64,000 bases of DNA from Gammaproteobacteria bacterium (GCA_016191285.1 JACPPA010000024.1:1-64000); one strand, 5' to 3'. Numbered from the stretch's first letter, positions 54,337-62,791 are shown. Translations and numbers: made by a program. The notes: generated from the letters alone by a model not told the origin.

Positions 54337-56211
54337 GTGAACATTCTATGCGGCGTCAAATCACGCGGGCATCAACCGACGGTTCCCGGCCCTCGACGCC
54401 AACGCGGCGTGGCGGTTCTGCTGCTCTTGCTGCTGCTAGTGAGCGTCGGCGCGTACTTTTTGTTGCAATCGCTGAATCACGCCGCCGCGTCGCGCACGCG
54501 AGGCGAGGTCACGACCACACAAGCGCTGCAACGCGCACGGCTGGCCTTGATCGGTTACGCCGTGCGTTATCCGAATAATCCTGGGGTAACGGATTTAACG
54601 GCCGGACCTGGTCATTTGCCGTGTCCGGACATTCGACTTGATGTCGCCGATGTCGCCGGGCAAGCGGACCCACCGTGTGCGAGTTCAAGCGCGACCGAAA
54701 CCGGCCGTTTTCCGTGGCGTACCTTAGATAGCGCGGAGACCGTCGACGGCTCGGGCGCCCCGCTGTGGTACGCGGTCTCTGATAATTTTCGGAACAGCCC
54801 AAAACAGCCTATCGATAGTAGGACGCTCGGCACGCTTAAGATCGACGACTGTAGCGCGACAGGCGAGGATTATGCCGCCATCATCATCGCACCCGGGCCG
54901 GCGCTCACTGGACAGAATCGCGCGCCCGCGAGTTACGCGGTAAGCGACTACCTGGAGGGTCAGAATGCGAGCAAGGGAGACAATTGTTTCAACGCCACGC
55001 ACGATCCAACGCATAACGATCAGGTGCTCGGCCTATCACGGCGCGACTTATTGCGCGCCGTGGAGCAGCGCGTGCTGAACGATGTCGCACAGGCGCTCGC
55101 GCGTTATCGCCGCGATCCCGATGGCGATGACGTCAACGGCGTCGATCCCGACTGCGCGGCGGCGACTCCCGATTGCGATGACGGTTATCCGTGGCTAAGT
55201 CCCTTCGCCAACCCCGTCACCGGCAATTATGTTGGCGTGGTGGGCACCACGCGTGGGCTACTACCCCTGCGCCGGCCCAAGGTTAGTTTTAATGCATCGT
55301 TTACCGCGGATTGGGTATTAGTTGGTGGGATATTCAACGCCAGCGGCGCGCTCCCGCCGAGCGAAACCTGTTTACGCAATACGGCGGATCCAAGTTGCGC
55401 GAGTACGGCGTTTCCAACCGCGATTACCTTCACCGGCTCGGTCAGGGGTCAGCCCACCGGCGAGTGGTCAAGCGGTACCTGTATTACTGATAGTAGTGAA
55501 CCAGTCCAGCAATTAACCTGCACCGCGATCCGGACCGCTCTCGATACGGCGAGTTCACGCCGCTTAGAACGCACCTATGAACTTACGCTGACCAAAATTC
55601 CTTATACGATTCTGCCGCCGACCACGGCCACTACGCGAATGCAGCAGTTCATCTTGAGCGGCGGCACCCTGCCCGCCAACGGGGTGCTTGCGCTCAAAGA
55701 AACCGACGCGATCATCGAAACCGATGGTTCACGCTCGCCGCTCGGCGCGGCCGATTTATCGCTGACCAGCGGTGCGCCGCTCGGCTCTTTCCAATTGCTG
55801 AACGTACCGTTCGATCTCGAGATCGCGGATGACGACACGCTGGATTCGGCGACCCGGCGCTCACCAGGTGAATTGCCGGCCTGGTTCACCGCTAACGGTT
55901 GGCAGCGTTTACTCCTCGTCGCCTACGCACAAGCTCATGCGCCGGGCGATCCGGCGAGCGATTGCAACAGTCCGCCAGGCACGTGTCTTACCGTGCAATG
56001 GACCCGCGTTCCACCACTTACTCCCGTGACGCTGGATAAAGTGGCGGGTGTGGTGGTGGGCGCCGGCGTCGCGCTCACCGGTCAGTCGCGACCGAGTGCC
56101 GCGCTCAGTGATTATTTTGAAGGCGCCAATGCGAGTGGTAGCTTAAGTTTCGAGAAGCGCGCGCCTAGCGCGACGTTTAACGATCGCTTGCTGCTGTTGA
56201 ATCCCAAATGA
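54337..56211 (+). CDS. Large prepilin-like protein with internal repeat
   Basis: About 624 residues from a GTG at 54337 (TTG at 54331 is an alternative). RQRGVAVLLLLLLLVSVGAY is a short basic leader and hydrophobic helix like PilX or the minor pilins, but without the usual Glu at +5. The ectodomain begins ALIGYAVRYPNNPGVTDLTA with HLPCPD, then two copies of a module around PALTGQNRAPASYAVSDYLE (about residue 195) and VALTGQSRPSAALSDYFEGA (about residue 590). Many Cys could form disulfides. Probably a large minor pilin or tip adhesin, comparable in place to MshQ. It overlaps the next prepilin gene by four bases. Confidence 0.7.
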   Translation: MNILCGVKSRGHQPTVPGPRRQRGVAVLLLLLLLVSVGAYFLLQSLNHAAASRTRGEVTTTQALQRARLALIGYAVRYPNNPGVTDLTAGPGHLPCPDIRLDVADVAGQADPPCASSSATETGRFPWRTLDSAETVDGSGAPLWYAVSDNFRNSPKQPIDSRTLGTLKIDDCSATGEDYAAIIIAPGPALTGQNRAPASYAVSDYLEGQNASKGDNCFNATHDPTHNDQVLGLSRRDLLRAVEQRVLNDVAQALARYRRDPDGDDVNGVDPDCAAATPDCDDGYPWLSPFANPVTGNYVGVVGTTRGLLPLRRPKVSFNASFTADWVLVGGIFNASGALPPSETCLRNTADPSCASTAFPTAITFTGSVRGQPTGEWSSGTCITDSSEPVQQLTCTAIRTALDTASSRRLERTYELTLTKIPYTILPPTTATTRMQQFILSGGTLPANGVLALKETDAIIETDGSRSPLGAADLSLTSGAPLGSFQLLNVPFDLEIADDDTLDSATRRSPGELPAWFTANGWQRLLLVAYAQAHAPGDPASDCNSPPGTCLTVQWTRVPPLTPVTLDKVAGVVVGAGVALTGQSRPSAALSDYFEGANASGSLSFEKRAPSATFNDRLLLLNPK

Positions 56212-57011
56212 AGGAACGATTGCATACCCGCGCGGCGGGTTTTACCTTGCTCGAAATCGCGATCGTGCTGTTTATCGTTGGGCTCCTGATCGCGGGTTTG
56301 CTGGGGCCGCTCGAGACCCAGCTCGAAGCCCGCGATCGCCGGCAAACGCTGGATACGCTCAATTTAATCACCGAGGCGTTACTGGGCTATGCCGTCATCA
56401 ACGGCCGTCTGCCGTGTCCGGATACCGATGGCGACGGGTTGCCGAATCCAGCATTCATGCCGAGTAACCCAGCGACCGCAAATTGCGTGAGCAATGATGG
56501 TTTTGTGCCGGGCACTGAACTCGGGGTTCCGGCGGTCGACGCCTGGGGCAATCGCATTCGTTACGCCGTCAGCGCGCCCAATTACACCCTTCCCGAAACC
56601 GATGGCCTGTGTAACGGCGATACAGCGCCGAAACATTTTGATCTCTGCACCAAGGGCACCCTCACGGTGAAGACACGCGGCGACAACCCCGCGACCCCGG
56701 GGATTCAGGAAGGTAAACATCTTTTGGTTAGCGCGACCGATTTGCCGGCGGTGCTGGTCTCGCATGGCCGTAACGGACTCGGCGCGACGAGCGTTGGCGG
56801 CGTGCCATTACCCGCTCCAAGCGGCGCCGACGAAATCGAAAATCAGAATGGCGATCCGGTGTTCATCGCGCGCGGCTACTCGCGAGGTGCGGCCGGCTGC
56901 ACCGACGACGAGAACGAAAGCACCCCTTTGTGTGAGTTCGATGACATCGTGGTGTGGTTGCCGCCGACCGTGCTCAATGCGCGAATGGTGAATGCGGGGC
57001 GTCTTCCCTAG
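56208..57011 (+). CDS. Type IV prepilin-like protein
   Basis: 267 residues with a clean class III leader: KERLHTRAAG|FTLLEIAIVLFIVGLLIAG, the Gly/Phe cleavage site and Glu at +5. Behind the helix is LLGYAVINGRLPCPDTDGDG, a segment shared with the preceding large protein. Cys pairs occur in the C-terminal part (GCTDDENESTPLCEFDD). It is probably a minor pilin in the assembly complex. Its 3' end overlaps the convergent kinase gene by 38 bases. Confidence 0.85.
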   Translation: MKERLHTRAAGFTLLEIAIVLFIVGLLIAGLLGPLETQLEARDRRQTLDTLNLITEALLGYAVINGRLPCPDTDGDGLPNPAFMPSNPATANCVSNDGFVPGTELGVPAVDAWGNRIRYAVSAPNYTLPETDGLCNGDTAPKHFDLCTKGTLTVKTRGDNPATPGIQEGKHLLVSATDLPAVLVSHGRNGLGATSVGGVPLPAPSGADEIENQNGDPVFIARGYSRGAAGCTDDENESTPLCEFDDIVVWLPPTVLNARMVNAGRLP

Positions 57012-58692
57012 CCGCTCGCGAGGTCACGGCAAAGCACACGCGGCCCTCGCGATTGTCGATTAGCGCCAACGTGAGCCCATCGCGACTGGCCTGTTGATAG
57101 GCTTGATAAAGCCCAATGCCCAAGCCAGTCCGCGAGGACACGGTTTGACGAAATAACAGCGGTACCAGCGCCGCCTCGATCGCCGCGCCCGAGTCCGTTA
57201 CGCTGAGCGTGAAATCATTGGCGCGGCCTTCGAGATTCACTGTGATGCCAAGCGGATCAGCCGCCGGCTTTTGGCGCGCATTGTCCAACAAGTTTTCAAC
57301 CACGCTGTCCAGGCATTCGCCAGGGACTCGTAACGCGGGATCCGCGATCGATTCCAGGAAGCGCAATCCACGGCCTTCGTGACGCGCCTGCAACGCATGC
57401 CACCACTCCCGCAATGCCACGGTTTCACCGGTGACTTCACTCGGCTGATTGAGCTTATCCAACGCCACTTGCAAGCGCTGCACCACCAACGGAAGTTGAC
57501 GCTGCAGCTGCCGCAGATGCGCCTCATTGTGCTCAGCATCGAGGGGGGTAGCGCTTGCCATCAATTTCAGTGATTGCAACAGATTCTTGATATCGTGGGT
57601 CAGGCGCGCCCCCGTTTCGTGGATCGCTTGTAAGTGCGCGAGGTGAGTTTGGGCCCGCTCGCGCAGCTTAGCCGCATAAAAGTGGCTTAAGGTTTCGATC
57701 AGCAGTCGACAGTGCAGTAACAGCGCCGGACCGAGCGAATGATCGAGATAGAGCGTGACGTTTAAATGCTCGGTATCAATCTGTGTGCTGCGTCCCGTGG
57801 TCGTTCCGCAATGATCGGAGACCTCGTGTGCCAGCCAATTCGCGCCCCGAACCCACGGTGTGGTCGTGAGTTCGGACATCGCCGCGCGCAAAAAATGCGA
57901 CGGCGAGTCCTCGCGCGCCGCGAGTTGCGCCAGGCTCGTGATCCAATCCTCGAACGGTGTTCCGATGTTTAACACCGACTGCTCCCACAGCGCGCCAAGA
58001 CCGGTGCCGGTGGCCGGGGTGATAAGCCAACTGATGAAAACCAAAAAGGCGCCGACGGCGAGCAGTGCGACGAATAACGCGGCCGGATAATCAAGATTTC
58101 GTTGCAAGGTGATCACCACGCTGCCGACGGCGAGCAGCGCGGTGATCAACGCGATAATAATGCCGCGGAAAAATTCTATCGGATAGGTTTGGCGCGGTGG
58201 GCTCGCGGCGGGCAACAGCAACAAACTGAGGGGCAGTACAAACAATCCAAACTGGAAGGCGTTGACCACCGCGCTCTCAAGCGGTCCGATCTTAAACACC
58301 AACGGCACTACTTGAATCAGCAGTTCGGAGACTAAAAACGCCAGCGTTACCATGTACGAATAGCGCTCGCGCCGTGCCGTGCGCGAACGCCCGGCGACGA
58401 TTCCGATCAACAAAATCAGCCAGGCAAAGATCAGCCAACCGTTCAGGAGGCCGATGAACGTCGCCGTAAAAATTAGGATCAGACTGACCGCCGGCCAGTC
58501 CAAGCGCTGATCGCGCTGCCAAATCGGCTGCCAGAGAAAGAACAGCCCGAGATGCGCGGTCATCAGCGCGCGCGCTACCTGGCTTTCGAGGTCGGCGTTT
58601 AGCGCCGTATGTAGCACCAGCAACATCAGCGCGAGCACCCAGTGGTCGCGCCGACGATCAAGCATGGCGGAAAGGTCAAACAATGTGCGCAT
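56974..58692 (-). CDS. Membrane sensor histidine kinase
   Basis: 572 residues. About seven to eight membrane helices in the first 230 (VLALMLLVLHTALNADLE through AALFVALLAVGAFLVFISWL), then a GAF-like region, and a kinase core: phospho-His in ETGARLTHDIKNLLQSLKLM, N-box VVENLLDNARQ, G-box TGLGIGLYQAYQQ. The layout resembles PEP-CTERM PrsK and PilS-type kinases. It is the only kinase near the sigma-54 regulator, so it is the likely partner, though separated by the pilus operon and on the other strand. It starts 44 bases from the divergent ABC permease gene. Confidence 0.85.
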   Translation of the reverse strand: MRTLFDLSAMLDRRRDHWVLALMLLVLHTALNADLESQVARALMTAHLGLFFLWQPIWQRDQRLDWPAVSLILIFTATFIGLLNGWLIFAWLILLIGIVAGRSRTARRERYSYMVTLAFLVSELLIQVVPLVFKIGPLESAVVNAFQFGLFVLPLSLLLLPAASPPRQTYPIEFFRGIIIALITALLAVGSVVITLQRNLDYPAALFVALLAVGAFLVFISWLITPATGTGLGALWEQSVLNIGTPFEDWITSLAQLAAREDSPSHFLRAAMSELTTTPWVRGANWLAHEVSDHCGTTTGRSTQIDTEHLNVTLYLDHSLGPALLLHCRLLIETLSHFYAAKLRERAQTHLAHLQAIHETGARLTHDIKNLLQSLKLMASATPLDAEHNEAHLRQLQRQLPLVVQRLQVALDKLNQPSEVTGETVALREWWHALQARHEGRGLRFLESIADPALRVPGECLDSVVENLLDNARQKPAADPLGITVNLEGRANDFTLSVTDSGAAIEAALVPLLFRQTVSSRTGLGIGLYQAYQQASRDGLTLALIDNREGRVCFAVTSRAAREDAPHSPFAH

Positions 58693-58735
58693 AGGGAGTA
58701 ATCAAAACAGCGTCCGGCGGGAATGCTAACATTGC

Positions 58736-59512
58736 ATGATGCGCTCGCAGCAACTAACTGCGTTAATTCGCCTCGCGACTCTCGAGATCCGGCGCACGCG
58801 CCTGCCGTGGTTGGTGGTTGGCGCCGTCGGGTTAAGCCTGCTCGGCGCTGAATTTGCAGCCGGACTCGCGGTAACCGAGAGTGCCGAATATCGAATCGTG
58901 ATTTATTCGGCGGCGGTGCGCGTGCTGCTGGTCATGCTGCTCGGCCTCGCCGTGATCGCCAATACCGTGCGTGAATCCGATGACCGTTTAGTTGAATTGC
59001 TGCTGTCACGACCCGTGCCGAGAAGCACCTGGTATCTCGCGAAATTTGTCACCTATGCGCTTGCCGCGATCCTCATTGCGATAGCGGCAGCGCTTCCGAT
59101 CGTAATCCTTAACCGAAGTTGGGCGGCTTTGGCGTGGAGCGGATCGTTGGCCTGCGAGTTGTCGATAGTGGTGGCGGCGGCGCTTACGGCCGCCGTTGGT
59201 CTTGTGCATGTTCCCGCGGCGTTCAGTGCCCTGTGCGGTTTTTACTTTCTGGCGCGGGCGATTGCGGAAGTTGTATTGCTCAGCACGGTTTCGATCGTCG
59301 ATTTGACGACACCGGCCAACCGCGTGATCGCCGCATTGGTGCAGGGCCTCAGTTATTTGGTGCCGGATTTGGGACGCTTCACCAGCAGTTCGTGGCTGAT
59401 CTATGAGCCACCTAGTTGGCCTACGCTTGAATTGATAGTCGGCCAAACCGCGCTCTATTGCGGTCTTCTTGCAGCAGTCGGTTTGGTCGATTTTCACCGT
59501 CGTAACCTGTAG
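58736..59512 (+). CDS. ABC-2 type transporter permease
   Basis: 258 residues with six membrane helices, starting LPWLVVGAVGLSLLGAEFAA; SDDRLVELLLSRPVPRSTWY is the cytoplasmic coupling segment typical of ABC-2 permeases. The matching ATPase is encoded at 61229, with an unknown protein and a prepilin in between. In Myxococcus, PilH (ATPase) and PilI (permease) with PilG are needed for pilus export; a similar role is inferred from this context, not shown. Confidence 0.8.
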   Translation: MMRSQQLTALIRLATLEIRRTRLPWLVVGAVGLSLLGAEFAAGLAVTESAEYRIVIYSAAVRVLLVMLLGLAVIANTVRESDDRLVELLLSRPVPRSTWYLAKFVTYALAAILIAIAAALPIVILNRSWAALAWSGSLACELSIVVAAALTAAVGLVHVPAAFSALCGFYFLARAIAEVVLLSTVSIVDLTTPANRVIAALVQGLSYLVPDLGRFTSSSWLIYEPPSWPTLELIVGQTALYCGLLAAVGLVDFHRRNL

Positions 59513-59523
59513 CGCTGTCGACG

Positions 59524-60222
59524 ATGCCTGCAGTGCGCCCATTCAACGATGTGCCGCGAGGCCTCTGGTGGGCATTGATGGTGTGCGTGGCGCTGCAGAT
59601 CGCATGGCATGCCGCGCTGCCAATGCCGCAGGGCAGGCTACACAGTCTGCCACCCCCGCCAACTACCGGCCTGGTGCGCGCGTTGTCCTTTGGCGACCCG
59701 GTGGCGGGCGCTAAGCTGGGCATGTTGTGGTTACAGGCTTTCGATACGCAAGCTGGCAGCCGCATCCCATTGCGAAGCCTTAATTATGCTGACGTCAGCG
59801 CTTGGTTGACGCTTTTTTTAGCGCTAGATCCACGTGCCCAATATCCCTTGCTAGCGGCGAGTCGTTTCTATGCCGAAGTGACGGATGACGCGCGTAGTCG
59901 CCAAATGCTCGAACTGGTCGCGACCGAATTCGCACGCGATCCCGCGCGCCGCTGGCCGTGGCTCGCGCACGCGGTGTATATCGCGCGCCATAAACTTAAA
60001 GATCGTGCGCTGGCCCTACGTTACGCCGAACAATTGGCCAGCGCCAAAGCATCAAACATCCCACATTGGGCGAAGCAGCTTAATATTTTCGTGCTCGAAG
60101 ACATGGGCGAGGTTGAGGCCGCAAAGATACTGTTAGGTGGGTTGTTGGCGAGTGGCCAAATTAGCGATCCGCACGAGCGGCAATTTCTCACCCAGCGGTT
60201 AATCGAATTGGAGAAACCGTGA
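59524..60222 (+). CDS. Single-span protein of unknown function (PilG-like position)
   Basis: 232 residues. One N-terminal hydrophobic helix (GLWWALMVCVALQIAWHAAL) that may be an anchor, then an all-helical soluble domain rich in Ala and Arg with TPR-like pairs (LFLALDPRAQYPLLAASRFY, DRALALRYAEQLASAKASNI, IFVLEDMGEVEAAKILLGGL). Eleven bases after the permease gene, so co-transcribed. I recognise no named family. Its place between permease and prepilin recalls PilG of Myxococcus, but sequence evidence is lacking. Confidence 0.7.
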   Translation: MPAVRPFNDVPRGLWWALMVCVALQIAWHAALPMPQGRLHSLPPPPTTGLVRALSFGDPVAGAKLGMLWLQAFDTQAGSRIPLRSLNYADVSAWLTLFLALDPRAQYPLLAASRFYAEVTDDARSRQMLELVATEFARDPARRWPWLAHAVYIARHKLKDRALALRYAEQLASAKASNIPHWAKQLNIFVLEDMGEVEAAKILLGGLLASGQISDPHERQFLTQRLIELEKP

Positions 60223-60253
60223 CACCGCAAGTTCTCGCACGAATCTGCACTGA

Positions 60254-60342
60254 GAAGATTCGCGGATAAATCCGCTCCCACAACAATGTGACCCAGTACT
60301 AAGGTGCCCCGCTTGTGGGGCCGGTCCAGCGGCGAATCTTCA
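60254..60342. repeat. REP/BIME palindrome
   Basis: Diverged pair: AGATTCGCGGATAAATCCGC on the left and GGGCCGGTCCAGCGGCGAAT on the right. Between the PilG-like gene and the prepilin gene. Confidence 0.8.
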
Positions 60343-60351
60343 ACGAGCAGC

Positions 60352-60385
60352 GTCGGGATCTCGACACTCTTGTCGAGATCCCGAC
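60352..60385. repeat. Perfect 15-bp palindrome upstream of the prepilin gene
   Basis: GTCGGGATCTCGACA and TGTCGAGATCCCGAC with a CTCT loop. No T-run follows on either strand, so it is not a simple terminator. Its centre is about 96 bases upstream of the start point predicted from the -24/-12 element at 60437, a distance typical for enhancer sites of sigma-54 regulators. Confidence 0.7.
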
Positions 60386-60436
60386 AAGTTCGCGATTCGA
60401 TTTCGCGCGAAAACCGCGTGCATGGGCCAAAATCAC

Positions 60437-60453
60437 CTGGCGCGGATCCTGCA
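60437..60453 (+). promoter_or_regulatory. Sigma-54 (-24/-12) promoter of the prepilin gene
   Basis: CTGGCGCGGATCCTGCA against the consensus YTGGCACGRNNNTTGCW: two mismatches, with GG and GC exactly ten bases apart. The start point would be near 60464, giving a leader of about 26 bases to the ATG at 60490. A sigma-54-type regulator is encoded at 42980. Confidence 0.7.
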
Positions 60454-60489
60454 CACTTACGTCTGCCTGCCAACGATGAGAGTTTTTCC

Positions 60490-61206
60490 ATGTCATCCAT
60501 CAAACGCCAACACGGCTTCACCCTCGTCGAAATCGCGATCGTATTGGTTATTATCGGCCTCTTGCTCGGGGGGATTTTAAAGGGCCAGGAGCTGATCACC
60601 AGCGCGCGTGTACGTAATATCGCGGACCAAAATTCCGGCGTGCAAGCGGCCTATTACGGTTTTGTCGATCGCTTTCGCCAAGTGCCGGGCGATTGGCCGG
60701 CGGCGAATGCCAAGCAAGCCATTCCCGACGTGAACCATGGTGGCAACGGCAACGGTCGTTTGGATCTATCGAACACCGTCTGGGATGAGCCGCTGGCGCT
60801 GTGGGAGCAGTTGTCCAAGGCGGGATTCATTCAAGGCAATTATTCTGGTATCCCCGGGGCGCCGTCCGCGGCTGACACGGACAAGGCGCCGCGCAATGCC
60901 TTTAATGGCTTTCTGATGCTCTATCGTTCCTCGGACTACATGGATCCGCCGACCAATGGTCAGCGTACCGAGCGCCTTAATCTGATTCTTGGGAAAGGCA
61001 TTCCGGTCAACGTGATGCGCGAACTCGATCTCAAAATCGATGATGGGCTTCCACAATCCGGTGTCCTTCGCCAAGCCTTACCCAGCGGCGCGACTTTCGG
61101 CGATATTGGACAGTCAACTGCGACGTGCGTGGACTCCACGCAAAATCCACCGATTTGGGATATCAAAACCAACGAAGAATTGTGTAACGCGGTTTACCTT
61201 TATTGA
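60490..61206 (+). CDS. Type IV prepilin (probable main pilin)
   Basis: 238 residues. Leader MSSIKRQHG|FTLVEIAIVLVIIGLLLGG with the Gly/Phe cleavage site, Glu at +5 and a long helix that runs into KGQELITSARVRNIADQNSG. The mature domain (YYGFVDRFRQVPGDWPAANA, GNGRLDLSNTVWDEPLALWE) looks like T2SS/MSHA-type pilins of this size. Two Cys near the end (CVDST...LCNAVYLY) would form the disulfide loop. It has its own sigma-54 promoter, which marks it as a separately regulated, probably abundant subunit. No prepilin peptidase gene is in the window. Confidence 0.88.
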   Translation: MSSIKRQHGFTLVEIAIVLVIIGLLLGGILKGQELITSARVRNIADQNSGVQAAYYGFVDRFRQVPGDWPAANAKQAIPDVNHGGNGNGRLDLSNTVWDEPLALWEQLSKAGFIQGNYSGIPGAPSAADTDKAPRNAFNGFLMLYRSSDYMDPPTNGQRTERLNLILGKGIPVNVMRELDLKIDDGLPQSGVLRQALPSGATFGDIGQSTATCVDSTQNPPIWDIKTNEELCNAVYLY

Positions 61207-61228
61207 TAAGGCCGCGTTCGGCGGCGCG

Positions 61229-61963
61229 ATGCCGGACGCAGACATGACCTATCCCGCCCTACAGTATGCGGGCGTTAGCAAAGCGTTTGGCCGGCAGGTG
61301 GCGCTGTCCAATATTGATCTCTCGATTGAGGCGGGCGTTGCGACGGCGCTAGTCGGTGTCAATGGTGCCGGCAAATCAACCCTGCTCCGCGCCACGCTCG
61401 ATTTGATCGGAATCGATAGCGGTCACATTTCGATCTTCGGCGTTAGCCACCGCCAGCCCCGCGCGCGAATTCCGATCGCGTACTTGCCGGAACGCTTCGT
61501 GCCGCCGCACTACGTCACCGGCCGCGAGTTCTTGCACACGCTATTAAGCCTGCACGAGATCAGTTTCGATTCGGGATTAGCGTTGACGGAATGCACCGCG
61601 CTTGAACTCGACCTGCAGGCAATCGATCGGCCGGTCCGTGAATATTCCAAAGGAATGATCCAAAAATTGGGCTTGGTGGCCTGTGTCTTGGCGCGGCGTA
61701 AGCTGTTGTTGTTGGACGAGCCGATGAGCGGCCTCGACCCGCTCGCGCATCAGCTGTGCCGCCAGCGACTGGCCGCATTAAAGGACCAAGGCGTCAGTCT
61801 TTTCTTCAGCACCCACTCGCTAGTAGACGTAAGTATGCTGTGCGAGCGAATGGTGGTCGTGCACCGTGGCCAAGTCATTTTTAATGGCACGCTAAGCGAA
61901 CTTCGGAAATTGACTAACGAGCATGATCTAAGCCGAGCATTTTTGCAGTTAATCAAGCATTAA
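61229..61963 (+). CDS. ABC transporter ATP-binding protein
   Basis: 244 residues from the ATG at 61229 (an ATG at 61244 is an alternative). Walker A VGVNGAGKSTLLRATLDLIG, signature EYSKGMIQKLGLVACVL (a modified LSGGQ), Walker B LLLLDEPMSGLDP and the switch His in FFSTHSLVDVS. It fits the ABC-2 permease at 58736 as partner. It begins 23 bases after the prepilin gene and could share its transcript. Confidence 0.88.
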   Translation: MPDADMTYPALQYAGVSKAFGRQVALSNIDLSIEAGVATALVGVNGAGKSTLLRATLDLIGIDSGHISIFGVSHRQPRARIPIAYLPERFVPPHYVTGREFLHTLLSLHEISFDSGLALTECTALELDLQAIDRPVREYSKGMIQKLGLVACVLARRKLLLLDEPMSGLDPLAHQLCRQRLAALKDQGVSLFFSTHSLVDVSMLCERMVVVHRGQVIFNGTLSELRKLTNEHDLSRAFLQLIKH

Positions 61964-62005
61964 AGTCATCGGGGGGAGCGCCGCTACCAGGCGTGTGACA
62001 CTCCC

Positions 62006-62791
62006 ATGATCGACATTCACCCTGAATTTGCCCGTGCTTTGATTGGCGTTATCCCCGGTGGCTTGGCGTTTATCGATCGCCAAGCGTACGTGCAATGGGT
62101 TAACGGCGAGTTCGCCGCGCTGCTCGGCACCGATAGCCGGCGCATCGTCGGACGACCGGCCGCAACGCTACCGTTTCCGTTAAGTGAGACCGGGCAGCAA
62201 CTCGAACGAGTGTCCGCGCACGCTAATTTGATTCTGGTCGAACGGTGGTTGAAGACTGAACCGATGGTTGGGCGCCTATTGCAATTGATGGCCCGCCAAC
62301 CCATTCAACGCGTGCTCGAGCCACTCGCCCGGAACGAGGCACCCTCACCGACCGCAGCCGGCGTACTTTCGCGCAGTGTTGGGCTGCAACGCTTGGTCAC
62401 CGAAATTTCGCGCAGTCGCCGTTACGATAACCCGCTGTCGTGTCTGGTGGTGCGTGTGGAAGGTCGCGAGGCGCGCGTGATCCAGCTTCGGCTCAAGGCT
62501 TTGAGCGAATTCTTAAAAGACCAACTACGCTGGGTGGATGTATTGGTGCAATGGGAAATCGACCGCGTGCTGGTGGTGCTCCCCGAAACCGGCGCCGAGG
62601 CGGCGTTTCGACTGCAACGCAAGCTCGCCGCGCTCATCGGCACCGGGTCCGCGCCGACTCTGCCGGGGGCACATTTGCAATGGGGCGTCGCGACCTGGCG
62701 CCGCGGCGACGAAGCCACGCGGTTTGTGCGCCGTGCCGAAGCGGCAAGCTTGGCGCAGATCCGCGAAGTCTTCCTCAGACCGCCTCGATAA
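62006..62791 (+). CDS. PAS protein with degenerate GGDEF-like domain
   Basis: 261 residues. A short PAS domain (IGVIPGGLAFIDRQAYVQWV, then LLGTDSRRIVGRPAATLPFP) and a C-terminal half with the shape of a GGDEF domain: LVTEISRSRRYDNPLSCLVV, KDQLRWVDVLVQWEIDRVLV, VLPETGAEAAFRLQRKLAAL, LQWGVATWRRGDEATRFVRR. Where GGDEF should stand the sequence is QWEID, so it cannot make c-di-GMP. It may bind a nucleotide or act as a scaffold. MshE-type ATPases respond to c-di-GMP, which makes this neighbour notable. It overlaps the OsmC-like gene on the other strand by 17 bases. Confidence 0.7.
   Translation: MIDIHPEFARALIGVIPGGLAFIDRQAYVQWVNGEFAALLGTDSRRIVGRPAATLPFPLSETGQQLERVSAHANLILVERWLKTEPMVGRLLQLMARQPIQRVLEPLARNEAPSPTAAGVLSRSVGLQRLVTEISRSRRYDNPLSCLVVRVEGREARVIQLRLKALSEFLKDQLRWVDVLVQWEIDRVLVVLPETGAEAAFRLQRKLAALIGTGSAPTLPGAHLQWGVATWRRGDEATRFVRRAEAASLAQIREVFLRPPR

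Noticed and set aside
60352-60385. Rho-independent terminator
   Set aside because: A strong hairpin, but no run of T follows on either strand.
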